Of a stretch of DNA of 64,000 nucleotides, positions 42,975-55,958 are shown in pieces. This DNA comes from Salinicoccus sp. RF5 (lineage in GTDB: Bacteria; Bacillota; Bacilli; Staphylococcales; Salinicoccaceae): assembly GCF_020786625.1 (NCBI RefSeq), contig NZ_JAJGRC010000001.1, forward strand, positions 1,116,001 to 1,180,000, written 5' to 3'. The notes beneath the pieces were generated by a model. It searched no databases and had not been told where the DNA came from. It saw only the letters and a program-made list of their open reading frames with translations. The translations under genes were made by a program, and so were the position numbers. The stretch's first letter is position 1, and each line of letters begins with the position of its first letter.

Positions 42975-44444
42975 TTATGTTTTCCTGCAGTCATCCAGAT
43001 ACTGCAGGATGAATTGCCTGTCATCGTGGGCAATCACATCCCCCCTATAGTGCTGGGGTTCATTGATGCCCGTCAACAGTATGATCGTATCCGGACCAGC
43101 ATGGTCGATGGCCCGGATGATGCCCTCCTGGCGTGATAATGCCGTGGTGGTGTTGGAAGCATCGTATGATGGAGGCAGGTGCTTCTGCATCATGCCGACA
43201 ATCTTCTCCTCATCTTCATAGCCGACCTGCTCTGCAGCCAGCACGAGATGATGCAGTTCTTCAGGAATCAATCTCATCGTCATTCTGATCTTACGATACC
43301 CCCTCATCCCAATTCCAGTCACCATGACAATCAGTTTCTTCTCCATCTTTTCTGCATATATCATCGCATTGATGATGGATTCCTTGGTCGCGATCGGTGT
43401 GTGGGCGAAATCCAGTATGAATTGGTACTGTCCTTCCGAAAACAGCTCGAAACGGTGCACCGGGGGAGATATTTTTGCCGCTGCATGGATCACAGCTTCA
43501 ACATCATGACCCAGTTTCAGCAGAGCGAATATGCCCGTCGCCAGGTTGATGTAGTTATGCTCACCGAGGAATCCGGGTCTGACTTCATAATGGACCTCCC
43601 CTACATGGATATCGATATGATCGATGTCCGTCTGATAGCGGTAGTAGGTATCCTCGTCTTCTGAAAACTGATGCCTGTCCTTCGCCAGTACCCGGTATTC
43701 GGGGGCATCCATGTTGACGAGCACCTCGTCACTCAGGTCGGCCAGGCTCAGTTTGGACTCGAGATACCGCCTCATCGTCTTGTGGTAGTCCAGATGCTCT
43801 GGACTGAAATTGATGAATACCGCCAGGTCATTGCGTATGAATCCCGTCCGCCCCTGGTCCAGGGCGATGGATGTGGCTTCATAGACGATATAATCATATT
43901 CCCTCGTTGAAAAGTACTTGATGATTTCAGCAAACTCGAAGTGCATCGGAGTGGTCGGAGTCGTGTGAGCAAAGTCCACCTTTTCGTATGCGCCATCAAA
44001 CACCCCGAGGGTGCCAACCGTCGCCACTTTACAGCCGAGTTCCGACAGCAGGCGTCCGATGAAATGGCTTGTCGTCGTCTTGCCATTCGTCCCGGTCACC
44101 GCGATATATTTCATTCTCCCGATATGCTCACCATAGAAGAGTTCGACGAGCCTGATCGATACCTCAGCGAAGTCATCGACATAGCAGATGGCGACTTTAT
44201 CATGGAAATCGATGAAGGCATCCTCTTCAAAATCTGTGATGATGAGCGCCGGTTTCCTCAAAATCGCCTCCTGAAGGTACTTGGCTGAATTTTTTGATGC
44301 TTTGAGCATGAAGATATGATCTTCCCCGAGGTTCTGGTACATCGAAGTAATGCCCTGTACTGCTCCCCGGTTGTGCATTTCTGCCCTCACGTTGTAACCA
44401 GTAATGTTTTCCCGAATCGTTTCGAATACTGTTGCCGCGTTCAT
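42975..44444 (-). CDS. MurE-like Mur ligase family protein
   Basis: A 489-residue three-domain Mur ligase. The ATP site is AVTGTNGKTTTSHFIG, the central domain has FINFSPEHLDYHKTMRRYLESK, and the C-terminal domain has PPVHRFELF and DFAHTP. In MurE the C-terminal domain carries DNPR or DDPN, which holds the incoming diamino acid; the aligned stretch here is LAAEQVGYEDEEKIV, and the GKGHE motif is TGINE. So it probably does not add Lys or DAP to the normal precursor. ATG 44444 follows AAAGGGG. True substrate unknown; housekeeping murE should be elsewhere. Confidence 0.82.
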   Translation of the reverse strand: MNAATVFETIRENITGYNVRAEMHNRGAVQGITSMYQNLGEDHIFMLKASKNSAKYLQEAILRKPALIITDFEEDAFIDFHDKVAICYVDDFAEVSIRLVELFYGEHIGRMKYIAVTGTNGKTTTSHFIGRLLSELGCKVATVGTLGVFDGAYEKVDFAHTTPTTPMHFEFAEIIKYFSTREYDYIVYEATSIALDQGRTGFIRNDLAVFINFSPEHLDYHKTMRRYLESKLSLADLSDEVLVNMDAPEYRVLAKDRHQFSEDEDTYYRYQTDIDHIDIHVGEVHYEVRPGFLGEHNYINLATGIFALLKLGHDVEAVIHAAAKISPPVHRFELFSEGQYQFILDFAHTPIATKESIINAMIYAEKMEKKLIVMVTGIGMRGYRKIRMTMRLIPEELHHLVLAAEQVGYEDEEKIVGMMQKHLPPSYDASNTTTALSRQEGIIRAIDHAGPDTIILLTGINEPQHYRGDVIAHDDRQFILQYLDDCRKT

Positions 44445-44551
44445 CAAAGTCCCCTTTATTCCTTTATTTAATTGTAAATTCACCCTATGCTTGGTCCTTA
44501 TACTATACATTAAATCATCCCGTCATAATACCTCCGGGATAAAATTTTGCG

Positions 44552-44929
44552 CTATATATATGATTCCAGAATCGACGAATTGAGCAGATACCGTTCATCA
44601 TATTTCTTTGAAAGGGCGGCCAGGAAGTAAAGCAATGCTTCAGCCTCCACTTCACCTTCCAGAAGATGCTCCTTCAGCCTCCTGTACTCCGCCTTCTCAT
44701 CCTCATCGCTGCAATTCCTGAAATAGCCCCACATATGATCGATGGCATTCATCATGGATCCTTTAGTTGGCGAGACCTTGATTGCTTCCATGATCAGCTC
44801 TTCGACCGTCTCATAGGAAGCTGCACCCTTCAGCACTTCGCGGATTTCATTGTAGTGCTTCTGGCTGTGGAACATCACCCGGTATTTTTCATGTGCCCAC
44901 AACTGCTCCATTCTGCCCCTTTCCTTCAT
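44552..44929 (-). CDS. YbgA-like protein (DUF1722)
   Basis: A 125-residue protein resembling the DUF1722 domain of E. coli YbgA: LWAHEKYRVMFHSQKHYNEI, SPTKGSMMNAIDHMWGYF and the C-terminal KKYDERYLLNSSILESY. In other bacteria this domain often accompanies a DUF523 domain or photolyase genes; neither is here. The function is unknown. The start ATG follows GGGAGGAAGG. It is separated from the PRTase-like gene by a terminator and from the Mur ligase by about 100 bases. Confidence 0.8.
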   Translation of the reverse strand: MKERGRMEQLWAHEKYRVMFHSQKHYNEIREVLKGAASYETVEELIMEAIKVSPTKGSMMNAIDHMWGYFRNCSDEDEKAEYRRLKEHLLEGEVEAEALLYFLAALSKKYDERYLLNSSILESYI

Positions 44930-44963
44930 ATCCTTCCCTCCTACTTCCCATTCTACCCATGAT

Positions 44964-44995
44964 AAAAAGCCTGCAACCGTTGGCTGCAGGCTTTT
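44964..44995 (-). terminator. Terminator of the PRTase-CE-like gene
   Basis: AAAAGCCTGCA pairs with TGCAGGCTTTT, with an extended GC loop stem; on the minus strand it is followed by TTTTTATC. It overlaps the last codon of the gene. Confidence 0.9.
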
Positions 44996-46004
44996 ACATC
45001 CATGCTTCTAAGTTCCCCTTCCTCGGAAACAGAGGATACCATCCACCCTCCTCCCACCACATGACAAGAGGACAATGGTCCGAAATATTCAAGTGTGAAA
45101 TATAATATGAACCGAAACCGAGTGTCCTGGAAGCATCATACCCCAGAGGCTTCATATAAACTTCCGGCTTCATCATATGATTGACGATTTCCACCCCCTT
45201 CTCGAGGAAGAGCTTTTCCACCAGCTTCCTATTCATAGCCCCTGTAAAGTATGCATCGGATTTTGGATGTCCGCTTTTACGCAGTATGGGCACTACTTCA
45301 TTCCGGACATTGGACCTCATCTTCACGATACGGCTGATGTAGTCGGTGGTTTCTTCATTATAGCCGATTCCTGAAGAAGGCCAATAGCCCTCGTAAACCT
45401 TCTTCGCATCATCCAGCCTGTTTTTGAATTCGATGAAATGCCGCAGGTATATTCTTGTGTGCGGCAGAAGCCTTTCCATTTGTGCGGTGATATAGTCCAG
45501 ATCCCTCGTGTGGACAGCGAAAACGATGATGTCCAACCTCTCTATGGACTGGGAATCATCGAATGTCGCCATCCATCTCCTCAGTCCGTCGACGAACCGT
45601 CCACCCGACCAGATTGCTTCATCTATGTAGATGTATGAAGCAGCCTCTCCTTTCCCACATTCAGACATGAAAATGCCGTATGCTTCAGAAAGGGCTTCAT
45701 CGAACATCTGCAGAATCATCTTCCGGTCCCCTTCCGCCTGTCTTGGATCCATGAACTTAACCGATTCCACGCCATCCGGGAATATATTCGCATCTGATAT
45801 GATTTCACCTATCATCCGCTTCATTTCCATCCTAGAAAGATATGACCTGCCCAACACATTTGCCAGTTCCTTCAATATGACCTTATGATGTTCCGCAGGA
45901 AACTGATCCAGCCACCTTTCAACATGTCCATCGCTGAAGTTTATGTTCCCATAATCGCTGACAGCAGCCAAAAGCGAAGATATCAAATCCCCTGTATCCT
46001 TCAT
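44994..46004 (-). CDS. Phosphoribosyltransferase-like protein (PRTase-CE type)
   Basis: A 336-residue protein. An N-terminal helical region (VERWLDQFPAEHHKVILKEL) precedes a PRTase-like core: ASYIYIDEAIWSGGRFVDGL fits the acidic PRPP loop, followed by LDIIVFAVHT. The C-terminal KPLGYDASRTLGFGSYYI and HCPLVMWWEEGGWYPLFPRK match my memory of the PRTase-CE family, described in surveys of prokaryotic conflict systems. ATG 46004 is used (AGGAGGGG upstream); an in-frame start at 46106 would overlap the neighbour's terminator. It has its own terminator and no obvious partner gene. Function inferred only. Confidence 0.6.
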   Translation of the reverse strand: MKDTGDLISSLLAAVSDYGNINFSDGHVERWLDQFPAEHHKVILKELANVLGRSYLSRMEMKRMIGEIISDANIFPDGVESVKFMDPRQAEGDRKMILQMFDEALSEAYGIFMSECGKGEAASYIYIDEAIWSGGRFVDGLRRWMATFDDSQSIERLDIIVFAVHTRDLDYITAQMERLLPHTRIYLRHFIEFKNRLDDAKKVYEGYWPSSGIGYNEETTDYISRIVKMRSNVRNEVVPILRKSGHPKSDAYFTGAMNRKLVEKLFLEKGVEIVNHMMKPEVYMKPLGYDASRTLGFGSYYISHLNISDHCPLVMWWEEGGWYPLFPRKGNLEAWM

Positions 46005-46104
46005 CAGCACTCCCCTCCTGAAAGGCTGTACCATATTTCCTACCATCATCTGCCTGTGCCTCGTAATCATATGTAATTGAGCTGTGTCTTCTGCTTTTAT
46101 GGCC

Positions 46105-46134
46105 AAAAAAAGCCTGCATATGGATGATGCAGGC
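46105..46134 (-). terminator. Terminator of the universal stress protein gene
   Basis: GCCTGCAT pairs with ATGCAGGC; on the minus strand seven T follow. Confidence 0.92.
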
Positions 46135-46201
46135 CGGTGCGATGGACCCTTCTCCTAATCCCGGAAAGTGGCAGAGCCGGGTCGGAAGGAATTCGAAATC
46201 G

Positions 46202-46624
46202 TTATTTGATGATCAGGACCGGTGTGTTGACACGTTTTGCCACTTTGTGTGTGACATGTCCAAGTACATGTTTGATCTCACGTTTTGAACGCCTGTTGCT
46301 CATGACGACAACTTCATAATCGTTTTCATTTATCTCCTTCAGAAGCTCGTTCGTCACACGTCCTTTACTGAAGCGGGTCGTATAGTTCAACCCCCGTTCC
46401 TCCAGTTCTTCGAGGAAAGGTTTGAGCTTCTCCTCCTTATCGCGGATGATCTCCTGAAAATGTTTGCCCTGATACTTTACGTTATCCACCATTTCGCTCT
46501 CCGGAATGACATTGAAGATCGTGATCTTCGCATCTTCGCTGTTGTCGGTCAGTTTGATCAATTGCTCTGGTACGTTATTGAAGGAATTCCCAAAGTCGTA
46601 AGGCAGAAGTATATCCTTGTACAT
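46202..46624 (-). CDS. Universal stress protein (UspA family)
   Basis: A 140-residue Usp domain starting YKDILLPYDFGNSF and ending SNRRSKREIKHVLGHVTHKV and RVNTPVLIIK. The usual ATP motif GX2GX9GS is incomplete (only one Gly region, HVLGHVTHKVAKR), so it may be a non-ATP-binding, UspA-like member. ATG 46624 follows GAAGGGTG; the earlier start at 46693 lacks an RBS. It is monocistronic. Confidence 0.9.
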   Translation of the reverse strand: MYKDILLPYDFGNSFNNVPEQLIKLTDNSEDAKITIFNVIPESEMVDNVKYQGKHFQEIIRDKEEKLKPFLEELEERGLNYTTRFSKGRVTNELLKEINENDYEVVVMSNRRSKREIKHVLGHVTHKVAKRVNTPVLIIK

Positions 46625-46787
46625 AGTCACACACCCTTCTGTTTTCTTAAGTTTTCTGCCTCTAAAATAACAGATTTCAATAAGTTTATCCAATAATTAT
46701 TCTGAATTTTAAAATTGTCCTCATCCGGTAGTTTTTTTGGCCGCCTCTTTCATTTGAAGAACTGCAGAATCCTTTTAGCCGGAACCA

Positions 46788-46821
46788 CAAAAAGCCTCCG
46801 GCCCAATGATGGGCCGGAGGC
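46788..46821 (-). terminator. Terminator of ssrA
   Basis: GCCTCCGGCCCA pairs with TGGGCCGGAGGC around a short loop, followed by TTTTTGTGG on the minus strand, just beyond the tmRNA 3' end. Confidence 0.93.
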
Positions 46822-46826
46822 AGATA

Positions 46827-47188
46827 TGGAGACGGCGGGAGTCGAACCCGCGTCCAGAGACTTTGGCACAACTCTTTCTACGTGCGTAGTCCATTTTTCA
46901 ATTTCGCATGGCTGATGGTAATGAACGGACCACAGATCCATGCTAGTCTGATTGATCTCTTCACCCGGTTCTCCAGACGGAAGAACCGGATGCGTATCCT
47001 GTTAAGGTTGAATCATCCGGTCACGACGCACAGGAAACGTCATGGGATGATGCAGAGCGCTCTTAGGCAGCTACTGCGAAGTTATCTTGTTTGCCAGTTA
47101 TTATTAACTGAGTATCGTTTATGACGGAGCCGATACCTCCGGCACGCTTAAGTTGCTCAAACAGCCCCTGTCGAATCCGGAACGTCCC
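46827..47188 (-). ncRNA. ssrA: Transfer-messenger RNA (tmRNA)
   Basis: The 5' end GGGGACGTTCCGGATTCGAC and the 3' T-arm GGGTTCGACTCCCGCCGTC with matching acceptor arms (GGGGACG with CGTCTCC) define a ~362-nt tmRNA. The tag frame (47063-47095) reads GKQDNFAVAA and stop, preceded by the charged alanine, close to the staphylococcal tag. The terminal CCA is not encoded. tmRNA with SmpB rescues ribosomes on mRNAs without stop codons and marks the product for proteolysis, including by ClpXP. Its own promoter lies at 47227-47255. Confidence 0.97.
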
Positions 47189-47226
47189 CGGATTAAAAGG
47201 TACATCCCTCTCGAGACGTATACTAT

Positions 47227-47255
47227 ATAATACCATATTCCGGAATGAAAATCAA
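47227..47255 (-). promoter_or_regulatory. Promoter of ssrA
   Basis: TTGATT (47250-47255) and TATTAT (47227-47232) are 17 bases apart on the minus strand. The start would be about 30 bases above the mature 5' end, implying RNase P processing of a short leader. Confidence 0.78.
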
Positions 47256-47263
47256 GATGGATG

Positions 47264-47728
47264 CTACTGCATACGGTCCTTGAGCGCGCGGTCGACGTCG
47301 CGTTTCATCTGCTTGCGCTTCAGGTCTTCCCGCTTGTCATACTTCTTCTTGCCGCGTCCGACACCAAGGAGCACTTTGCAGAAACCGTTCTTGATGTAGA
47401 GCTTCAGCGGAATCAGTGCATACCCTGCCTCCTGCACCTGTCCCTGCAGCTTGTCGATCTCCTTCCGCTTCAGCAGCAGCTTGCGTGTCCGCAGTGGATC
47501 GTGGTTGTAGCGGTTGCCCTCCTCATAGGGGGCGATGTGCATGTTGTACACATACATCTCACCCCTGTAGACCCGCGCATAGGCATCCTTCAAGTTGGCC
47601 GATCCCCGTCTGATGGACTTGATCTCGGTCCCCCTGAGCTCGATGCCCGCTTCAATCGTATCTTCAATATGATAATCGTGGCTCGCTTTCCTGTTCTGTG
47701 CAAGGGGTTTATCATGTGTCTTCTTCAT
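47264..47728 (-). CDS. smpB: tmRNA-binding protein SmpB
   Basis: A 154-residue SmpB, which binds tmRNA and occupies the decoding site during trans-translation. Conserved stretches are [60 protein letters not shown] and the basic C-terminal tail that enters the mRNA channel. RBS GAGGAAG precedes the ATG. It follows rnr by two bases and precedes ssrA, the standard rescue cluster. Confidence 0.97.
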   Translation of the reverse strand: MKKTHDKPLAQNRKASHDYHIEDTIEAGIELRGTEIKSIRRGSANLKDAYARVYRGEMYVYNMHIAPYEEGNRYNHDPLRTRKLLLKRKEIDKLQGQVQEAGYALIPLKLYIKNGFCKVLLGVGRGKKKYDKREDLKRKQMKRDVDRALKDRMQ

Positions 47729-47730
47729 AA

Positions 47731-50022
47731 TTACTTCTTCCTCTTACTTTTTTTGGCGCCTTTGTAGAATGGCTTCTTGTTGGTCTTGCCCTTATCGAAG
47801 TTTTTCTTGCCATCCTGCTTCTTATCACCGTTCTTCGGTTTGGACTTGGCCTTGATCTGCACAGGCTTGTCCCTGCGTTCCCTCGGCTGGCGTTCAGGCA
47901 TTCCGACGACCTTGAAGTCGATCAGCCGCTCTTCGAGGTTGACGCTCAACACTTCCACTTCGACAGGGTCCCCGATGCGGTAGACAGTGCCCGTACGGTC
48001 GCCGATCAGTGCCATATGACGCTCCTGGTACTGGTAGTGGTCGTCCGTCATATAGGAGACATGGACAAGACCTTCTATGGTATTCGGCAGCTCTACGAAC
48101 ATGCCGAAGTTCATGACGCCGGAGATGACACCTTCGTACGTCTCGCCCACATGCTGGATCATATACTCCGCCTTCTTCAGGTCATCAGTGTCCCGCTCTG
48201 CTTCCTGGGCCCTTCTTTCCCTGTTTGAAGTGTGCTCTGCGATATCAGGCAACTCGGCATCGATCTCATTGATCGTCTTCCGGTCCGTCTTCCCTTCGAT
48301 CAGATACTTTCTGATCAGCCGGTGGACGACGAGGTCGGGATAACGGCGGATCGGGGACGTGAAGTGCGTATAGTACTCGGCCGACAGGCCGAAGTGTCCA
48401 AGATTGTCCTCCGCATACCTTGCCTGCTGCATGGAACGCAGCATCAATGTACTGATGACCATCTCTTCCGGACGGCCTTCAACTTCTTCGATGATCTCCT
48501 GCAGCGCACGCGGATGGATTTCGTTGCCCTTCCCTTTGACGATGATGCCGAAGTTGGTCACGAATTCGAAGAACTGGCGCAGCTTCTCCTCTTTTGGATC
48601 CTCGTGGACACGGTAGAGGAACGGCACTTCCATCCAGTGGAAGTGTTCAGCCACCGTCTCATTGGCGGCAAGCATGAATTCCTCGATCATGCGCTCGCCG
48701 ACGGAACGTGTACGGAGGACGACATCCGCCGGGGTGCCATCCGCTTCAACGAGCACCTGCGCTTCGTTGAAGTCGAAGTCGATGGCACCACGCCGCTCCC
48801 TTCTGCCACGGAGTATCTTGGCCAGTGCTTCAGCCTCCTGCAGCATCGGATAGACGTCACTGTATTCTGCGATCAACGCTTCATCACCGGAATCCAGCAT
48901 GTTGTTGACTGCGTCATATGTCATGCGGCGATCCGAATGGATGACACTCTGGAAGATGTCGTGGTTGACGACCTTGCCCGCAGAGTCAATTTCCATCCGA
49001 CAGCTCATCGTCAGACGGTCGACGTCAGGGTTCAGTGAACAGATACCGTTCGACAGCCTGTGCGGTATCATCGGAATCACACGGTCGACCAGGTACACAC
49101 TCGTCCCCCGCTCATATGCTTCCTTATCGAGGGGGGAGTCCTCCTCCACATAGTAGCTGACATCAGCAATGCTGACGATGAGTTCATGATTTCCGTTGTC
49201 GAGCTTCTTGACGGAGATCGCGTCATCGAGGTCTTTCGCATCGGCCCCGTCTATCGTAATCGTGAACTCATCACGCAGGTCCGTACGGCCTTTGAGCTCA
49301 TCCCCACTGATCGTATCCGGTGCAGCCTCTGCCGCCTTCATCACTTCATCCGGGAACTCGATTTCTATCCCATGCTGGAAGATGATGGACAGTATATCCA
49401 CTCCAGGGTCATTCTTATGACCCAGTATCTGGATGACGTGACCTTCGGGATTTGATTCCTCTTCACGGTATTTGGTGATCTCGACGAGCACCTTATGGCC
49501 GTCCACCGCTCCGAGATTCTGGTTCTTTGGAATGAAGATGTCATCGACGACCTTCTTCGAATCGGGGACGACGAATCCGAAATGCTTGCTCGCACGATAC
49601 TCCCCAACAACACGTGTCGTGCCCCGGGTCAGTATGGTCGTGACCTCGCCTTCCTGGTTGTCCCCCTGCGAATGCTTCTGCACTTCCACAAGGACGATGT
49701 CCCCATCGAAGGCACCATTGATGGCATTCGGCGGGATGAAGATGTCCTCCATCTCGGTGTCTTCCGGTCGCAGGAAGCCGAAGCCGCGCTTATGAAGGGA
49801 CAGCTTGCCTTTGACGAGGTCCGTTTCGCTCATCTTCATGTACTTGTCCTTCTTCGTCCTGTAGACTTCCCCGGACTCCTCAAGGGCAACCATCTCTTTT
49901 ACCATTTCCTTGAAGTCTTCGGAGTCATATGCAGACAGTTCCTGTTGGAACTGGTCCATTGTCATCGGCCGATAATCTTCGGATCCGATCATTTCCAAAA
50001 TCTTTTCTCTATAGTTACCCAT
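47731..50022 (-). CDS. rnr: Ribonuclease R
   Basis: A 763-residue 3'-to-5' exoribonuclease: an N-terminal winged-helix/cold-shock region, the RNB catalytic domain with [14 protein letters not shown] (metal-binding Asp residues), an S1 domain near residues 630-710 and a Lys-rich tail. It degrades structured RNA and, with tmRNA-SmpB, non-stop mRNAs. AGGAGG precedes the ATG. It is cotranscribed with est (upstream) and smpB (downstream). Confidence 0.96.
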   Translation of the reverse strand: MGNYREKILEMIGSEDYRPMTMDQFQQELSAYDSEDFKEMVKEMVALEESGEVYRTKKDKYMKMSETDLVKGKLSLHKRGFGFLRPEDTEMEDIFIPPNAINGAFDGDIVLVEVQKHSQGDNQEGEVTTILTRGTTRVVGEYRASKHFGFVVPDSKKVVDDIFIPKNQNLGAVDGHKVLVEITKYREEESNPEGHVIQILGHKNDPGVDILSIIFQHGIEIEFPDEVMKAAEAAPDTISGDELKGRTDLRDEFTITIDGADAKDLDDAISVKKLDNGNHELIVSIADVSYYVEEDSPLDKEAYERGTSVYLVDRVIPMIPHRLSNGICSLNPDVDRLTMSCRMEIDSAGKVVNHDIFQSVIHSDRRMTYDAVNNMLDSGDEALIAEYSDVYPMLQEAEALAKILRGRRERRGAIDFDFNEAQVLVEADGTPADVVLRTRSVGERMIEEFMLAANETVAEHFHWMEVPFLYRVHEDPKEEKLRQFFEFVTNFGIIVKGKGNEIHPRALQEIIEEVEGRPEEMVISTLMLRSMQQARYAEDNLGHFGLSAEYYTHFTSPIRRYPDLVVHRLIRKYLIEGKTDRKTINEIDAELPDIAEHTSNRERRAQEAERDTDDLKKAEYMIQHVGETYEGVISGVMNFGMFVELPNTIEGLVHVSYMTDDHYQYQERHMALIGDRTGTVYRIGDPVEVEVLSVNLEERLIDFKVVGMPERQPRERRDKPVQIKAKSKPKNGDKKQDGKKNFDKGKTNKKPFYKGAKKSKRKK

Positions 50023-50033
50023 GAATATGCCTC

Positions 50034-50783
50034 CTATTGCTCATTCCAGTCCAACTGGTTCATAAATGCGTGTATATCTTCGAACAGTTCCTTCTTCTCT
50101 TTATCTATCGTCAGTACATGCCCTGATTCCGGGTACCACTTCAGCTGCTTCTCATCTTCTTCAGTCCCGGACTCGTCATGGATGATGTTCGCCGAATCCG
50201 GATTGATCATTTCATCCTTTTCAGATTGGGCGATGAAGAGCGGTACATGCACATCCGGCAGACTGTCTTTTGCCGCCTCGATCATATCCCTGACCTCATC
50301 CAGCATGACGGTCGGTTCGAATGCCGCCATTTCACGCTCAATCTCCCCTATCGACTTTCCTTCCATCTTCTTGAACCCCCGTGCGTATTCAAGCACGCCC
50401 TCATACATCGTTCCGCGGTCCTTGAGGTACATTGGGGTGCAGATTGTTGAAACGCCTACTACATCACGCACTGTCGCAAGGCGCAATGCAAACACGCCAC
50501 CAAGTGAAAGGCCGGATACGAATATCTTCTCATATCCCTCATCCACCAGAAAATCATAGGCTTCAAGCACCTGGGCCCACCATACGTGCGGGCTTGACTT
50601 CAGAAGGTTCTCCGGAGGTTCGGCGTGTCCTTCATAATGGGGGGCATAGGAAGTGATCCCCTGCTTCTGGAGGTAGCGTCCGAGCTGCCTTACATCTGAT
50701 GAATTGCCGGTGAATCCATGGAGCAGCAGGACCGCCTTCTCCCCCTCCTCGAAGAAAAATGGCTGCGGTAACTGAATCTTCAT
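50034..50783 (-). CDS. est: Carboxylesterase (Est, alpha/beta hydrolase)
   Basis: A 249-residue alpha/beta hydrolase like staphylococcal and Geobacillus Est30. The oxyanion region is [14 protein letters not shown], the nucleophile elbow is [13 protein letters not shown] (Ser), the Asp is in [15 protein letters not shown] and the His in [11 protein letters not shown]. It hydrolyses short-chain esters; the natural substrate is unknown. It lies between secG and rnr, as in staphylococci. It is followed by rnr after 11 bases. Confidence 0.94.
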   Translation of the reverse strand: MKIQLPQPFFFEEGEKAVLLLHGFTGNSSDVRQLGRYLQKQGITSYAPHYEGHAEPPENLLKSSPHVWWAQVLEAYDFLVDEGYEKIFVSGLSLGGVFALRLATVRDVVGVSTICTPMYLKDRGTMYEGVLEYARGFKKMEGKSIGEIEREMAAFEPTVMLDEVRDMIEAAKDSLPDVHVPLFIAQSEKDEMINPDSANIIHDESGTEEDEKQLKWYPESGHVLTIDKEKKELFEDIHAFMNQLDWNEQ

Positions 50784-50840
50784 TATTTATACCCTACTTT
50801 CAATTCATTAATTTCATTGTACTTTAAAAATCCCGCTTAT

Positions 50841-50870
50841 AAAAATAAAAACCCCCTATGACATAGGGGG
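50841..50870 (-). terminator. Terminator of secG
   Basis: CCCCCTATG pairs with CATAGGGGG; TTTTTATTTTT follows on the minus strand. Confidence 0.9.
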
Positions 50871-50879
50871 CTTCATATA

Positions 50880-51110
50880 TTAGCTTAAATATGTGAGCAG
50901 CAGCATGATCAGGAAGAACAACAATGATAGAATGACGGTTGTCCTATGAAGTATAAGATCCATGCCACGCGCTTTCTGTTTACCAAATAATTGCTCTGCA
51001 CCGCCACCGATTGCACCTGAGAGGCCGGCGCTTTTCCCTGACTGTAGCAATACCACTGCAATTAAAGATATACAAACGATAATCAATAGCACGACCAGTA
51101 GTGTTTGCAT
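50880..51110 (-). CDS. secG: Preprotein translocase subunit SecG
   Basis: A 76-residue SecG with two membrane segments (about residues 3-22 and 53-73) and the conserved loop [20 protein letters not shown] and [11 protein letters not shown]. It assists SecYEG export. ATG 51110 follows GGAGGG; the frame upstream to 51173 has no RBS. In staphylococci secG follows the glycolytic operon directly, whereas here a fructokinase gene lies between. Confidence 0.96.
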   Translation of the reverse strand: MQTLLVVLLIIVCISLIAVVLLQSGKSAGLSGAIGGGAEQLFGKQKARGMDLILHRTTVILSLLFFLIMLLLTYLS

Positions 51111-51208
51111 GTGGTAATCCCTCCGAATGATATTAACATTATGCATTTTATCAGATATGACGGGTGATTGCAAACTGGGAAGAGTACGCGCAGTGCCCTT
51201 CCGCCCAC

Positions 51209-52180
51209 CTACCTGCAGTCCCTGATGAACGCTTCAACTTCCCCCTGTTCAGGGATGCTCGTGATGGCGCCTCTTTTAGATGTGGAGAGGGCACCGACCG
51301 CATTCGCAAAGCGGAGTACCTCCGGGCCGTTCTGCCTCAGGATTTCAAGGGCGGGGCCGGAGTCCGAGGAAAGCTTACGGAGCACTGCCCCTATGAAGGC
51401 ATCCCCTGCGCCTGTCGTATCGATGGTCTCCACTTCGAACCCCCGATGCTCGCAGCGTCCACCTTCCCTGAAGAGTATCTCACTGCCAAGCGGCCCTTTC
51501 GTATAGATGACCGCTTCTGTATCCCCTGTGAAAAGTGCGCCCAGGGCAGCCGATTCCCCACTGATTCCGGTGATGAACTCAAGCTCTTCATCCGACACCT
51601 TTATGATATCGGCAAACCCCATGAATTCACGCACCGCTTTGCGGCACGCCTCTTCATCTTCCCACAGCGGCAGGCGGATGTTCGGATCGAAGACGATGGT
51701 GCCGCCCGCCTCCTTCACCCTCTGGATCACCGTCCGGTGTGTCTCCTTCATGACGCTTTCCACAAGGTCGACCGAACAGAAATGCAGGAGGTCGGACTTC
51801 GCGAAGTCGATTCCGCTGACTGCCGAACTGTCATATAGAAGATCGGCCGAAGGGTTCCTGTAGAACGAAAAGTCCCTGTTCCCCGCCTCATCAAGAGAGA
51901 CGAAGGCAAGTCCTGTATTCGCTTCATGTGTCCGGGTGATGTACGCCGTATGTACCCCCTTCGCTTCAAGGAGTTCCAGTATACGGTCACCGAATGCGTC
52001 TGTGCCGAGCTGTGTCAGAAGATGGGATTCCCCGCCGAGTATCGCATGTGCCGCAGCGACATTCGCCGGTGCGCCCCCGACCTGTGGCTCGAAGCCATCG
52101 ACATCCTTCAGCTTCCTCCCCTTTTCTGAAGGTATGAAATCGATCAGTGCTTCTCCGATAGTATAAAGGCGTTTCAACAT
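51209..52180 (-). CDS. scrK: PfkB-family fructokinase (ScrK type)
   Basis: A 323-residue PfkB sugar kinase. It begins [20 protein letters not shown], has [18 protein letters not shown] as the first PfkB signature, [16 protein letters not shown] and [14 protein letters not shown] with the catalytic Asp. These match staphylococcal ScrK, which phosphorylates fructose to fructose-6-phosphate. ATG 52180 follows GGAGATGG; earlier in-frame ATGs overlap that RBS. It sits between eno and secG with no sucrose or PTS genes, and a terminator separates it from eno. Confidence 0.88.
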   Translation of the reverse strand: MLKRLYTIGEALIDFIPSEKGRKLKDVDGFEPQVGGAPANVAAAHAILGGESHLLTQLGTDAFGDRILELLEAKGVHTAYITRTHEANTGLAFVSLDEAGNRDFSFYRNPSADLLYDSSAVSGIDFAKSDLLHFCSVDLVESVMKETHRTVIQRVKEAGGTIVFDPNIRLPLWEDEEACRKAVREFMGFADIIKVSDEELEFITGISGESAALGALFTGDTEAVIYTKGPLGSEILFREGGRCEHRGFEVETIDTTGAGDAFIGAVLRKLSSDSGPALEILRQNGPEVLRFANAVGALSTSKRGAITSIPEQGEVEAFIRDCR

Positions 52181-52243
52181 CACCATCTCCATTCTTATGC
52201 TTGTTGCGAGAATTATATCATATGAGCGGCAGCGGTTTCTCCA

Positions 52244-52270
52244 TAAAAAAAACCTCCCCTTGCAGGGAGG
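52244..52270 (-). terminator. Terminator of the glycolytic operon (after eno)
   Basis: CCTCCC(T) pairs with AGGGAGG around a short loop; nine T follow on the minus strand. Confidence 0.92.
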
Positions 52271-52282
52271 CTATGATGCGGA

Positions 52283-53608
<1,326 letters not shown>

Positions 53609-53645
53609 TTATATTTGTCAGGAAAGGATACCTTTCCGGCAACAA

Positions 53646-55933
<2,288 letters not shown>

Positions 55934-55958
55934 TCATATTATAAAATCATGTCCATAC

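Noticed and set aside
46625-46826. Additional small gene between uspA-type gene and ssrA
   Set aside because: Short frames here lack an RBS; the stretch holds only the uspA-type gene's upstream region and the ssrA terminator.
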